IMG/VR virus record: IMGVR_UViG_3300011253_000831
Coordinates: 1 to 36,502 of that record
DNA from: a virus
DNA length: 36,502 nt
Strand: one strand, 5' to 3'
Within the stretch, counting starts at the first letter, position 1. Every line of letters begins with the position of its first letter. The notes under the pieces are model-generated. The model saw only the letters and a list, made by a program, of their open reading frames with translations, did not search any database and was not told the DNA's origin. This document shows, one piece after another, positions 9,516 to 17,153 of this stretch. Made by a program: the position numbers and the translations under genes.

Positions 9516-10727
9516 TTAATTAGGTCTTTCAATTATTGACACAAGACCACCTAGTGTTGCGGTAATATTACTAGTATCAGATTGGTTTTCTAACCAAACT
9601 TCTATCCTGTCATTTTCTTCTACTGTTGCGTAACCAAGTAAAGATACACCCTCTGATCTTCCTGCAGAGTTCATAGTGACAGAACCGCTATTGCCTATCT
9701 CTATATAACCACTTGCGCTATCATCCCACTGCCTTAGTAACACCCTAACTTGGTCATTATTACCACCTGATAAGGATACCGTTCCTTTAATCTCAATCTC
9801 TATTTCTTGATCGCTAGCTGATGTGAAAGCGTTATCCGTACTACCAGTAAACCACTGCATATCAACATATGTGGTAGTACCAGCCATCTTAACAGGTGTA
9901 TTTACCGTTGCTATAGTAGTAACCGCCTCAGATGTTATTGTATAACGACCACCTATATATGTGTCGCGGATACCTATGCAGTTTCTAAACCTAGCTTTAA
10001 CACTTGAGCCAGTTATATTAGGTACTGCATCATCAGCTACTGTACGAACATCATTTAAGTCAAAACCACCGTCAGAGAGTATATTACTCTCCTGAAAATC
10101 AAATAGCACACTAGATGACTGAACGCTTAAAAAGTTTATATTAGAACGCACATTATCTGTAGTAAACGTTATCCCCTCTTTAAACAAAGTGGTACTAGCA
10201 GGAAAGCCCACAGCAATAGTAGTCACAACCGTTATACCTGTCCAAGTACCATTAAATGTTAAGCCATCGTCAATAAAAATAAAACCAACACCGTTCATTA
10301 ACAATTGCCTATAGTCTGTAAGCTCACCTAGTGACAATGTACTAGATGGGGACGAGCCAAAATTAACATTAGTTATATCTAGCGCATTAGAATTACCATC
10401 GTTATCAAGATCAAAGACTTGTGATCCTGTTCCTGTTAATTCAAGAGAAAGACTTTCAAGAACCACATTACCAGAGTAAGAACCACTAGGAGAAGTGAAC
10501 ATTGTATAGTTATCTTCACTTGAAATAAGCATAGATGTGTCACGTGCGCCGTTTAGCCCTGATATACTAATACCACCAGTGGGAACTTCAATAGTCTGTG
10601 ATCCCATATCAACAATACCGTCTACCACATAGTTCTTAGTACTATCGATAGTCAATAGATCACTAGCTTGCTTGACAACAATAGTGTTCCTAAACCTTAC
10701 TCCGGGTGATGGGGAGTAAAAAGTCAT
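9516..10727 (-). CDS. Beta-rich fibre-like protein, possible head fibre, 403 aa
   Basis: The first 260 residues are short, repeated beta strands rich in Ser, Thr, Asn and Gly with recurring NI, DL and GLT turns, resembling a right-handed beta-solenoid. The last 130 residues (from about VTTIATVNTPVKM) look like a TNF/C1q-type jelly roll with alternating hydrophobic strands. No enzymatic motif is visible. It lies in the head cluster between the Bbp19-like gene and the scaffold, far from the tail fibre, so a head fibre or decoration spike is a reasonable inference. A tail appendage cannot be excluded. It starts at the last base of the stop of the 66-aa gene. Confidence 0.65.
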   Translation of the reverse strand: MTFYSPSPGVRFRNTIVVKQASDLLTIDSTKNYVVDGIVDMGSQTIEVPTGGISISGLNGARDTSMLISSEDNYTMFTSPSGSYSGNVVLESLSLELTGTGSQVFDLDNDGNSNALDITNVNFGSSPSSTLSLGELTDYRQLLMNGVGFIFIDDGLTFNGTWTGITVVTTIAVGFPASTTLFKEGITFTTDNVRSNINFLSVQSSSVLFDFQESNILSDGGFDLNDVRTVADDAVPNITGSSVKARFRNCIGIRDTYIGGRYTITSEAVTTIATVNTPVKMAGTTTYVDMQWFTGSTDNAFTSASDQEIEIEIKGTVSLSGGNNDQVRVLLRQWDDSASGYIEIGNSGSVTMNSAGRSEGVSLLGYATVEENDRIEVWLENQSDTSNITATLGGLVSIIERPN

Positions 10728-10927
10728 TACTTATTACCCTTCTTTATTTGCGCTTCTATATAGCGCAATACATGACGTTGCCCTTCAAGATGGGCTAAAG
10801 CGCCTAGCTCAACATTTTGGGGTGGTGACTTCCACGTATCCTGTAGATCCAGAAGAACCTCTTTACCTAAAGGCGTGTTAAATAACTCAGCGTATTTCCT
10901 GAATATCTCTTTTGTATTATCAGTCAT
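10727..10927 (-). CDS. Bbp19-like small protein, 66 aa
   Basis: This is a small charged protein with the pattern IFRKYAELFNTPLGKEVLLDLQDTW, then EGQRHVLRYIEAQI. It matches what I know of the Bbp19-like phage domain (named after Bordetella phage BPP-1): a helical pair with the F-tp-Gk-vL-dL core and a conserved EGQR. In that phage group the gene also sits next to the portal. Its function is unknown, and a connector or head-assembly role is suggested by position. It overlaps the next gene by one base. Confidence 0.7.
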   Translation of the reverse strand: MTDNTKEIFRKYAELFNTPLGKEVLLDLQDTWKSPPQNVELGALAHLEGQRHVLRYIEAQIKKGNK

Positions 10928-10943
10928 AGTTCCCCCTTTTATA

Positions 10944-12515
10944 TTATAACCCGGCAGTTCCTGCTACATCCACATTCCCTTGAGCTGCTTGCTGTGTTAA
11001 AGCCTGTTTAATTTGTTGCTCAGCCTCTTCAGTAGGTTTCAACTCTTCCGGAACATTTAACTCTTCGCCTAGCCAGCGTGCAAAAGCAAATGGATCCGCT
11101 ATTCCCATAGCTACCTGTGGGCCGTACATCTCACCTATTGTCTGAATATAACGTATTCCCTTAAGTATGTCTTCCTCATCCTGTGCTTGTGCTAAAGGAG
11201 AGATGTGTTCTATAGCTAAATTATTACCATCAACCTTAAACTCCCCAAGATCTATCAAGCCTAAACTATCAAGGATATCCAGTAGGCGATTAACCAAAGG
11301 GCTAATCAATTCAAACTGAAGTTTACCGAAAGCTGAGCCAATGCGTTTTGCAAGCTCTTGCTGGCGCAACGACACTTCTGTTGCAGTCTTTACAGGGAGA
11401 TTCACATCCCCCAAAGGATCACCAAATAATATTCTTTTAATCTGAGATTGTTGGTTTTCGATAATCAACTGGGCCAGATTAGGATTACCAGCGGTCTGTA
11501 GTGGCTTTAAAGTTTCTCCCTGCATTTGGGAACCATTACTTGTTACTGGAATAAGGGCACCACCACCTAGTTTTATGTTGTCAAGATTGACAATGCCGTC
11601 ATCTGCGACCGTATACATACCAAGGGTGGCTATAGATGCTGCTTGGAGCAGTATCTTAACTTGTTCATTTAAAGTTTTAATAGCAGGTAAGGCCGTTAAT
11701 ATTGGTCCTCTACCGTAGATCTCACCCGGTAAGTTAGACCATCTAAAGACAATCCACGGTGAAGACCTCATACTACGTTCAACTATAACCTTCTTAGAGT
11801 TTTCCTCTAAAACATAATACTTATAACCGTCTACCTCAACTAAATCGTCAACTCTACGGTCAAATATTTCTACTCTCTCAGGAACTGTAGCCTCTATAAA
11901 CTTCATCTCCTTATCAGGAGTTTCAGCAATTTGTTCACTAAGCTCTGTATCAATCTTAGCATCTGGCCATTGTTTTTCTATGTTACGGGCAGTGAGCTTG
12001 AAACACCTAAATGCTGTATCAATACGCCCGTGAGGTCCTTCCTCCAAGAAAAGCTGAGACAAAGGAACGTTAACAAAATTAAATGGCTTGTTCTTATCCC
12101 CCTCAAACACAAGCAATGCACCAGTACCTATAAATAAGTCTTGGTATGATTCTGTTATCTGGGTATCAAAGTTAGAGTTATGCAGGTTGCTAAATAGTAC
12201 GTCGGTAATAGCCTTAAGGTTTGCTCCTATATTATCATTACCCTGTAAAGATGTCCCTGCTTTAAGCTCAATCCACCGCTTCATAGGAGGTGTTAAAGAG
12301 CTATGTAAATTACTTACCCCACTCATAACACTATCTTGGGCAGTGGAATCAAAGACTAACTGGGCACCATCCTTAGACTGGCCTTTAGTTTGTTCATCAA
12401 AAGTCTCTCTATGCGGAGCAGAATACTCCTGTGCATCTCGATACAACTCATCCCAAAGAGCTTTACGCCCACGAGCCTTTTCAAACCTTTTAATTATCTC
12501 GCTTGACTTAGCCAT
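10944..12515 (-). CDS. Portal / head-to-tail connector protein, 523 aa
   Basis: This is a podovirus-type portal of the head-tail connector family. Diagnostic phrases include the N-terminal RFEKARGRKALWDELYRDAQ-like start with YSAPHRE, then FDSTAQDSVMSGVSNLHSSLTPP and a GPILTALPAIKTLNEQVKILLQAA segment. The C-terminal half has the TATEVSLRQQELAKRIGSAFGKLQ helix typical of these proteins. About 520 aa is the usual size. It forms the dodecameric ring at the unique vertex through which the terminase packages DNA. The gene is preceded by two small structural-region genes and the terminase. Confidence 0.93.
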   Translation of the reverse strand: MAKSSEIIKRFEKARGRKALWDELYRDAQEYSAPHRETFDEQTKGQSKDGAQLVFDSTAQDSVMSGVSNLHSSLTPPMKRWIELKAGTSLQGNDNIGANLKAITDVLFSNLHNSNFDTQITESYQDLFIGTGALLVFEGDKNKPFNFVNVPLSQLFLEEGPHGRIDTAFRCFKLTARNIEKQWPDAKIDTELSEQIAETPDKEMKFIEATVPERVEIFDRRVDDLVEVDGYKYYVLEENSKKVIVERSMRSSPWIVFRWSNLPGEIYGRGPILTALPAIKTLNEQVKILLQAASIATLGMYTVADDGIVNLDNIKLGGGALIPVTSNGSQMQGETLKPLQTAGNPNLAQLIIENQQSQIKRILFGDPLGDVNLPVKTATEVSLRQQELAKRIGSAFGKLQFELISPLVNRLLDILDSLGLIDLGEFKVDGNNLAIEHISPLAQAQDEEDILKGIRYIQTIGEMYGPQVAMGIADPFAFARWLGEELNVPEELKPTEEAEQQIKQALTQQAAQGNVDVAGTAGL

Positions 12516-12521
12516 TTCAAC

Positions 12522-12824
12522 CTACTTGTTTATAAATGCGACATGAGTGTCAGACTCTTTAACTTCTACTTCTCGGTATGTTTTAGCGTACAGAGGCCTA
12601 TCTGTTGTGGCGGCTGTTACTGCACTAGAACCAACCTTAAATGCTTCGTCAGCATCTGAGGATATAATCACATAGTTTGTTAGACTATTAAGAGCTGTGG
12701 CATTCTTAGCCGTTGTACCGCTACCCGTTATATTGTGCTTCGCTATAAGTGCACCCGGTATCTGGGGTTGATCACTGCCAGCATCTGCTAGACTTGTATA
12801 TTCTTCTACTACTATATTTGACAT
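12522..12824 (-). CDS. Small beta-rich structural-region protein, paralogue of the 9195-9503 gene
   Basis: This 100-aa protein is immediately upstream of the portal gene. It shares start, core and end patterns with the 102-aa protein at 9195-9503 (EEYTSLADAG versus EEYSTVLKDI; YVIISSDADEAFKVGSS versus YIIIHADIDSYILLGDSS). The two flank the portal and fibre-like genes, so they look like diverged duplicates. A short stretch NATALNSLTNY suggests a beta-sandwich edge. Its role is unknown; a head or connector accessory is inferred. It starts at the stop of the preceding 86-aa gene. Confidence 0.7.
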   Translation of the reverse strand: MSNIVVEEYTSLADAGSDQPQIPGALIAKHNITGSGTTAKNATALNSLTNYVIISSDADEAFKVGSSAVTAATTDRPLYAKTYREVEVKESDTHVAFINK

Positions 12825-13084
12825 TATCCTAAAGTTCCTTCTGTTCCTAGTTCACTACCTGTTTTAATTAAACTTGATCTTCCTGAAAGTCTGCGTTGAG
12901 TAGCGGACTGTGCTGATATTCTTTGTTTACGGCTCTTGTCAGCCTCTAACGTTGCTTGGGCCTCTTGTTCTGCTAACTGTTTCTTCTGGGCCTCTAGCTG
13001 CTCGCTTTGTTGTTTAGCCAACTTAGCTTGCTGAGCCTCTAACTCTACATTTCTCTTGGGCTTACTACCCATTAAACTACCCAT
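12824..13084 (-). CDS. Small coiled-coil protein with RRLSGRSSLIKTG motif, 86 aa
   Basis: Residues 13-55 are almost entirely Gln, Glu, Lys, Ala and Leu, a strong coiled-coil or single-helix signature. The C-terminus carries RRLSGRSSLIKTGSELG, which resembles the RRGRASTILT-type tail motif I have seen in small virion-associated proteins encoded near phage portals. It has no cysteines and no membrane segment. Position between terminase and portal supports a minor virion or packaging accessory role, but this is inference. Confidence 0.65.
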   Translation of the reverse strand: MGSLMGSKPKRNVELEAQQAKLAKQQSEQLEAQKKQLAEQEAQATLEADKSRKQRISAQSATQRRLSGRSSLIKTGSELGTEGTLG

Positions 13085-13087
13085 AGG

Positions 13088-13585
13088 TTATTTCTCCGCT
13101 TTTAAATAAAGATAAGCACCATCCTTTAATAGACTATGCAATAATTTCTTAGGTGATACAGCATACGAAGAGTACCCTGTTGCACACTTGACTACAGTAA
13201 CACAAGACGGGATGAAGTTAAAGATGCTTTTACTTCCTTTGATATTTGGGATATACACATGAGATACCACTGTGTGACCTGCATCAGTTAACTCTAATGC
13301 ACAAGCAACAGCGCTTAAGGTGGCACAATCCTCTGTCGGGTATTTTACAGTAAATTCTATATGGGAGTTATTCGGCTCGACAAACAATAAGTAATCACCG
13401 ACCTGAGTAAACGCGTATGTATGCTGAAGCCCAACAGGGTCTCGTCTCATCCACCAGCGTTGGTACCAAGGCAGGTTATCATTGTTCTGACAAAACGCAA
13501 AGAACCACTCCCTATAGTCCTTATCAGAGTTTAAATCCAGTGTCAGCAAAGACTGTTTTTTTATGTGTGGCACGACCCCTCCCAT
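13088..13585 (-). CDS. Unknown protein following terminase, up to 165 aa
   Basis: The frame overlaps the 3' end of the terminase gene by about 60 bp from ATG 13585. An in-frame GTG at 13573, with GGGAGGGG five bases upstream, is an equally good start. The protein is Trp- and Tyr-rich near residues 27-50 (WFFAFCQNNDNLPWYQRWWMRRDP). It has five cysteines and mixed alpha/beta character with a Val-rich core. I do not recognise the family. Its location between the terminase large subunit and head proteins suggests a packaging or head-morphogenesis accessory. Confidence 0.7.
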   Translation of the reverse strand: MGGVVPHIKKQSLLTLDLNSDKDYREWFFAFCQNNDNLPWYQRWWMRRDPVGLQHTYAFTQVGDYLLFVEPNNSHIEFTVKYPTEDCATLSAVACALELTDAGHTVVSHVYIPNIKGSKSIFNFIPSCVTVVKCATGYSSYAVSPKKLLHSLLKDGAYLYLKAEK

Positions 13586-15014
13586 ACATCTTCTTTAATT
13601 CACCCATTCCACAAAGTACATACTGCAAAGCATCTTGTACATCGGAATATCTATTCTTTTCAGGCTTATCGTCATACCTTCCACCACCAGAAGTGTTTAA
13701 CTTACGGTAACGATAACCACCATTCATCCCTCGTGTTAAAACCTTACAGCTAGGATTAACCTTTAACGCTGGTTGTCCTTGTGTGTTTCTCTCTAAAGTT
13801 GCTATAACGGTCTCTAATCGCTCAGGAACACGTAAACCCGGCGAAGGTTTAACAAACAAGCCCTCCGCACGCAGTATATCAAAGTATGTTCTTTCATCGT
13901 TCTGAGAAGCCCAAGCACCGGCTGGATCACCCCATATCTCAAAGTCATGCGCTTTGAACTTTAGTGATATCTCTTGTTTTAATAACCTAGCGAAACTCAC
14001 CGCACCCATTCCTTCTTCAGCTGTAACGCATAATTCATGTAGCAGTTGGAGCTGTCCTGTTAATGTACGGTATAGGAATACCGCAGCAGGATGCCTTCCT
14101 GAAGCATCAACTCCAATGTAAATAGTTCCTCCAGCAGGGACTGGCATCTCTTCCTTGCTCATATGGATATCAGGATTCCAACTGTTCTTGTAAACAGGAA
14201 GCCCAGATTTAATAAAACCATAATTACCGTGGACATAAACATTAATCCACTCTTCGGTCTTACCCCCTAACTGCTTAGTATAATAATCAGTACCACCGGG
14301 AAGGTTTTCTATATTCTCACCTAGTGGGTCCAGACCAGATGGTTGTTTCCAAAATTCCCAACTCATAGTCTCAGGTATTTCCGAGGCATCTGTAGGATTA
14401 CCAAACTTGTCTACCGCCCAAGCCTGTTCCTCCGCCATCTTATACCACCAATGGTCATCAGTAGGTGGATTGGTATCCATAATAATCCCTGACCAAGTAG
14501 GCCATTGATCATCAGGTATATGTTTTGGTTTATCTTTCTTGGGTGGGTAACGCCCAACACGACCTGTCGCACCAGCTATAACCTCATATTCCATCTCACG
14601 TGCCTCATTAAAGAATACCCCTGTAACTTCAAAAGACAGGAGTTTTTTAACGTCTTCAGGCTTATCAAGAGCAAGAAATATCACCTCTAATTCAATATCA
14701 CCTAACTTTACAGTATGAGTAAATGGTGGTTTACGGCTCATTCTGCCAAACGTAGACTCTGGGAACCAATCTAACCACGTCTTAATTGTAGTTGTTTCTA
14801 GCTGAGGCTGTGTATTACGAGCTATAATCCAGCGAGATCTCCGTACACCATCTTCACCAGCAGCCTGTTGTTTGGCTCTCATAAAGATTTCCCAGACCAT
14901 CATTACCGATTTCCCAGAACCAAATGGTCCCATAACTCCTCTAACAAAAGCATCTGACCTATGAAACAGTTGAGCAGTATTAGAGGCTTTGTAATTGATT
15001 AACTTATTAGACAT
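13524..15014 (-). CDS. terL: Terminase large subunit (packaging ATPase and nuclease), 496 aa
   Basis: An N-terminal ATPase domain has Walker A GPFGSGKS (residues 29-36), a Walker B-like GVFFNEAR with catalytic Glu (about 132-139) and a DTNPP motif III (about 180-184). A C-terminal RNase H-like nuclease has IYIGVDASGR (Asp near 303), a central GDPAG Asp and a late DVQDALQY Asp. This is the motor that cuts concatemers and pumps DNA through the portal. Length is normal. The ATG overlaps the stop of the preceding small gene. The family resembles podovirus terminases rather than T4 or lambda ones. Confidence 0.94.
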   Translation of the reverse strand: MSNKLINYKASNTAQLFHRSDAFVRGVMGPFGSGKSVMMVWEIFMRAKQQAAGEDGVRRSRWIIARNTQPQLETTTIKTWLDWFPESTFGRMSRKPPFTHTVKLGDIELEVIFLALDKPEDVKKLLSFEVTGVFFNEAREMEYEVIAGATGRVGRYPPKKDKPKHIPDDQWPTWSGIIMDTNPPTDDHWWYKMAEEQAWAVDKFGNPTDASEIPETMSWEFWKQPSGLDPLGENIENLPGGTDYYTKQLGGKTEEWINVYVHGNYGFIKSGLPVYKNSWNPDIHMSKEEMPVPAGGTIYIGVDASGRHPAAVFLYRTLTGQLQLLHELCVTAEEGMGAVSFARLLKQEISLKFKAHDFEIWGDPAGAWASQNDERTYFDILRAEGLFVKPSPGLRVPERLETVIATLERNTQGQPALKVNPSCKVLTRGMNGGYRYRKLNTSGGGRYDDKPEKNRYSDVQDALQYVLCGMGELKKMYGRGRATHKKTVFADTGFKL

Positions 15015-15168
15015 CGTTTTCCAGTTTCTTTAGTAAGTCCTGCATATAACCAAAGATTAAGGCTGAGCGTTCTTCCTCTGGAATCTTATCAACCTCTGTT
15101 ATTGTTCCTTCAACAAAAGCACTACCATCCTCGGTTGTGCTTGTAATAGATATGTTATATTTCATCAT
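15007..15168 (-). CDS. Small unknown protein upstream of terminase, about 53 aa
   Basis: This is a short beta-then-helix protein (MKYNISITST... then ...IPEEERSALIFGYMQDLLKKLENDV) that overlaps the start of the terminase large gene by 8 bp. Its likely start is ATG 15168 or the adjacent ATG 15165, both inside the end of the upstream 56-aa ribbon gene. A GTG at 15192 is a longer alternative without a better ribosome site. The C-terminal helix is amphipathic. Function is unknown. Tight coupling with terL suggests co-expression with packaging. Confidence 0.6.
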   Translation of the reverse strand: MMKYNISITSTTEDGSAFVEGTITEVDKIPEEERSALIFGYMQDLLKKLENDV

Positions 15169-15325
15169 CCTGCCCTGTTTGTGTTTGTCCACAGCCTATA
15201 CATATCAACCCCTCGTCAATTGCATAGTGGAACTCTATACATCCGCAGTAACACTGCCAAATTTTATAGTCATCCTCTAAGTCTTCGTATAAGTTAACAA
15301 ATGGAATTACGTTATCATTACACAT
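15155..15325 (-). CDS. 56-aa zinc-ribbon-like protein
   Basis: This short frame has an excellent ribosome site (AGGAGGGACTG directly before the ATG at 15325). The product carries two cysteine knuckles, CYCGC (about residues 25-29) and CIGCG (about 44-48), the layout of a small zinc ribbon. It sits between the 92-aa gene after terS and the pre-terminase gene, and its 3' end overlaps the next small gene in another frame. The role is unknown. Small ribbons in packaging operons may bind nucleic acid or protein. I trust it because of the ribosome site and the paired CxC/CxxC motifs. Confidence 0.65.
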   Translation of the reverse strand: MCNDNVIPFVNLYEDLEDDYKIWQCYCGCIEFHYAIDEGLICIGCGQTQTGQDDEI

Positions 15326-15347
15326 CAGTCCCTCCTCTGGTTATACT

Positions 15348-15626
15348 TTACTCTACTACCAAATCCCCATTATATACAGCAGTAAAATTTTTGAGAGCTC
15401 GTAACCTCATATCCTGTAAAGCAGTACCAGCACCATACTCATCAATAGCCTGAGCAGTAACCATACCACTATATTGAATAGGTTCCCCCTTGATTCTTTT
15501 AGTAGCAGTAAACTGGTACGAATCATGAGGTAAAGGTACATATTTCACGCTGTAATCAGCATTATCTTGCCTACTAAAGTGGTCTAAGAACTTCTTAACA
15601 GCTGGTGAGTTGTCTAATTTAATCAT
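15348..15626 (-). CDS. Unknown protein after terminase small subunit, 92 aa
   Basis: The start at 15626 is preferred because the ATG overlaps the TAA of terS (ATGATTAA) and AAGGAAAAG lies just upstream. A longer frame back to 15683 would begin inside terS with an Arg/Lys-rich stretch that looks like an out-of-frame reading of the terS tail. The 92-aa product is basic to neutral, with a Tyr-rich beta section (VKYVPLPHDSYQFTATKRIKG) and an Ala/Leu helix (ALQDMRLRALKNF). I do not recognise the family. The position suggests packaging. Confidence 0.65.
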   Translation of the reverse strand: MIKLDNSPAVKKFLDHFSRQDNADYSVKYVPLPHDSYQFTATKRIKGEPIQYSGMVTAQAIDEYGAGTALQDMRLRALKNFTAVYNGDLVVE

Positions 15627-16212
15627 CTTTCTTTTCCTTCTTGCCTGAAATCTTAACCTTATTCTCTGCCTCAGGATCACCACCTAAATCAATATTAATA
15701 ATAACCTGTTCTTGAGCAGTATCATTTCCGTGGTTAAAGTGGCCAACAGCCTTCAAGTAAGTCTCTGAAGCCTTGACACGAGGGTTAGCCATCTTACTGC
15801 GCTCAACAGGATCATCAATCTTGTGATAATCCTCCTCCATCTCATTCATCAGTTTAATGTGTTTAGCAGCTGCATGTTCAGCAGTCATCTTACGGTTTAA
15901 CTGCCACACTTCCTGTATCTCAGCTAACTCTCTACGTAAATGTTCCTTCTTCAGCATATTATATACCTGACCCTTAGTTAACTCCAGTATTGCTGCTATA
16001 GCAGTTAGATCAGCTTTATGTTCTGCATACTTATCAAGAAAGTCTATCTCCTCCAAAGTCAGCCTGTTATACCCCGTGATTGGCTGATCTACGGTAGTGG
16101 TACCCGGTGTGTACTGAGCAGGATTGAAAGCCACACCTTCGTTTGTACGGGTAGCCTCTATGTCCGTCCCCTTGCTACCCTTAGTGATGTATTTGTCTGT
16201 TTTACGTGGCAT
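15619..16212 (-). CDS. terS: Terminase small subunit, 197 aa
   Basis: This is the first gene of the late operon, two small genes upstream of terL. A helix-turn-helix-like segment lies at about residues 65-92 (KADLTAIAAILELTKGQVYNM), followed by long charged helices (about 95-165). A flexible acidic/Lys-rich tail ends in KKEKKDD. This matches small terminases, which recognise the packaging site and present DNA to the large subunit. A ribosome site (AAGGGGAGGGCCT) precedes the ATG. The GC-rich leader upstream is a candidate packaging recognition site. Confidence 0.82.
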   Translation of the reverse strand: MPRKTDKYITKGSKGTDIEATRTNEGVAFNPAQYTPGTTTVDQPITGYNRLTLEEIDFLDKYAEHKADLTAIAAILELTKGQVYNMLKKEHLRRELAEIQEVWQLNRKMTAEHAAAKHIKLMNEMEEDYHKIDDPVERSKMANPRVKASETYLKAVGHFNHGNDTAQEQVIINIDLGGDPEAENKVKISGKKEKKDD

Positions 16213-16447
16213 AGGCCCTCCCCTTGATTGTTACCCCATAGTAACAGAGGTAGCCCCGTGCGTACAAGGCTAAATTATTTTAGGTTAAACAGGGGGTTCG
16301 GGCGTGGCTTAGTATTTTATATATGTGATAGGAATTGTAACAGGCAAGTCCGCGTCTCCGGGGTACCCCCCTCCAAAGTAAAACACCCCCACCCCCTAAG
16401 TTAAGTGATAACGTATATTATGACAATGAAGGAATGACTATATAACA
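16213..16447. other. Divergent intergenic region with GC-rich blocks; possible packaging site
   Basis: This 235-bp gap separates the divergent late and early operons. In an otherwise AT-rich genome it contains unusually G/C-rich pieces: a perfect 10-bp palindrome GGGGTACCCC at 16360-16369, poly-C runs at about 16366-16396, and CGGGCGTGG near 16299-16306. It also holds the candidate late promoter. Location beside terS and the composition make it a candidate cos/pac or terminase-binding region. This is inference only. Confidence 0.4.
16318..16347 (-). promoter_or_regulatory. Candidate late-operon promoter upstream of terS
   Basis: On the minus strand TTGCCT (16347-16342) is followed after 18 bp by TATATA (16323-16318), which also runs into an AAAAT tract. 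This gives a start about 95 bp upstream of the terS ATG. It is the best sigma70-like match before the whole structural operon. The mismatched -35 suggests it may need activation. It does not contain the GTTATC pairs seen at the early promoters. Confidence 0.5.
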
Positions 16448-16603
16448 ATGACTTACAGAACCAAGCGCAACAATAGTACAACATTGTGTGCATCTATTGC
16501 TACTTATGACAATCAATGGCGTGCTTGGGTTAATAGTGCCCTCATGCGTGGCGATGTGTGGGTTTGCAGACTAAACGTAAACACAACCAAGCAACCCTTG
16601 TAA
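16448..16603 (+). CDS. Possible small early protein, 51 aa
   Basis: This short frame begins ATG ACT TAC and ends TAA at 16603. It encodes a Trp/Asn/Thr-rich peptide with the phrase YDNQWRAWVNSALMRGDVWVCRLNV. AAGGA lies about 14 bp upstream, too far for an ideal ribosome site, so translation is uncertain. It would be the first plus-strand gene after the divergent regulatory region. No family is recognised. Confidence 0.4.
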   Translation: MTYRTKRNNSTTLCASIATYDNQWRAWVNSALMRGDVWVCRLNVNTTKQPL

Positions 16604-16678
16604 AACTCCAAGGTATTATGATACCCTTTGGTAATAACTTAAGGGAGACAAGCCAGCCTAGGCTATATATGTAATGCT

Positions 16679-16981
16679 ATGAGTAAACAACCATTGTACA
16701 TCTACTATGTCACAGTAAGGCATGATGATCATAGGCAACACACCTACAAGGTCAAAGCCAAGTCAAAACGTGGTGCTGTCATTAAGGCGTGCCAACAATA
16801 CGAGCATAACGAAGTCAGTAGTGTTAACTGTACTGATGGCGTACCATATACTGCGGCTGCCAAAGCAGCAATGCTTGCCAACAAAAGGCGTGCAAAAGAG
16901 CGAGCTAAGTTAAAGGCAGAGGCTGACATAATGAAGTATGACGGGCTTAACTGTATTGATGTTGATCACGACAAGGAATAG
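16679..16981 (+). CDS. Small basic early protein, 100 aa
   Basis: A 100-aa protein starts at ATG 16679. Residues 5-35 read as beta-strand then helix (YIYYVTVRHDD...TYKVKAKSKRGAVIKACQQY), a pattern common in small phage proteins with a 'kaksk..Ai..a' phrase. Residues 60-85 form a very Ala/Lys/Arg-rich helix, and the tail is acidic (DVDHDKE). The charge pattern would suit nucleic-acid or protein binding. It stands between the divergent region and the 17-kb regulatory region and is followed by a GCTTTTT/AAAAAGC hairpin. Function unknown. Confidence 0.6.
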   Translation: MSKQPLYIYYVTVRHDDHRQHTYKVKAKSKRGAVIKACQQYEHNEVSSVNCTDGVPYTAAAKAAMLANKRRAKERAKLKAEADIMKYDGLNCIDVDHDKE

Positions 16982-16999
16982 CTTTTTGTTATAAAAAGC
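16981..16999 (+). terminator. Short hairpin after the 100-aa gene
   Basis: GCTTTTT (16981-16987) pairs perfectly with AAAAAGC (16993-16999) around a 5-nt loop, starting one base after the gene's stop codon. The stem is A/T-rich and no long T-run follows, so it would be a weak terminator or pause site. Confidence 0.35.
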
Positions 17000-17059
17000 G
17001 GTTAAAAGTGCAAACTTTAACATAAGCACTGCTCTGGGATTGCCGTAGAGTACAATGAA

Positions 17060-17072
17060 ATATGTTTTAGGT
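17060..17072 (+). repeat. 13-mer direct repeat, copy 1 (ATATGTTTTAGGT)
   Basis: An identical 13-mer occurs at 18618-18630, both in non-coding DNA flanking the early plus-strand operon and both followed by loosely similar sequence (..AAT.AT..). It may be a protein-binding site or the trace of a duplication. Confidence 0.55.
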
Positions 17073-17106
17073 ACAATCATACCGAGGCTTTTTCGACCTC
17101 TGTACG

Positions 17107-17153
17107 AGCCTTATTTATAATCATATATACTGTAATCCGCATGAAATAAGGCT
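17107..17153. repeat. 10-bp perfect inverted repeat, 27-nt spacer
   Basis: AGCCTTATTT and AAATAAGGCT are exact reverse complements, 35 bp upstream of the -35 box of the early promoter. On the plus strand the two arms can form a stem. A single regulatory or origin role is inferred from location only. Confidence 0.6.

Noticed and set aside
15348-15683. Longer start (15683) for the protein following terS
   Set aside because: The added N-terminus is an Arg/Lys-rich out-of-frame reading of the terS tail. The 15626 start has the overlap and ribosome site.
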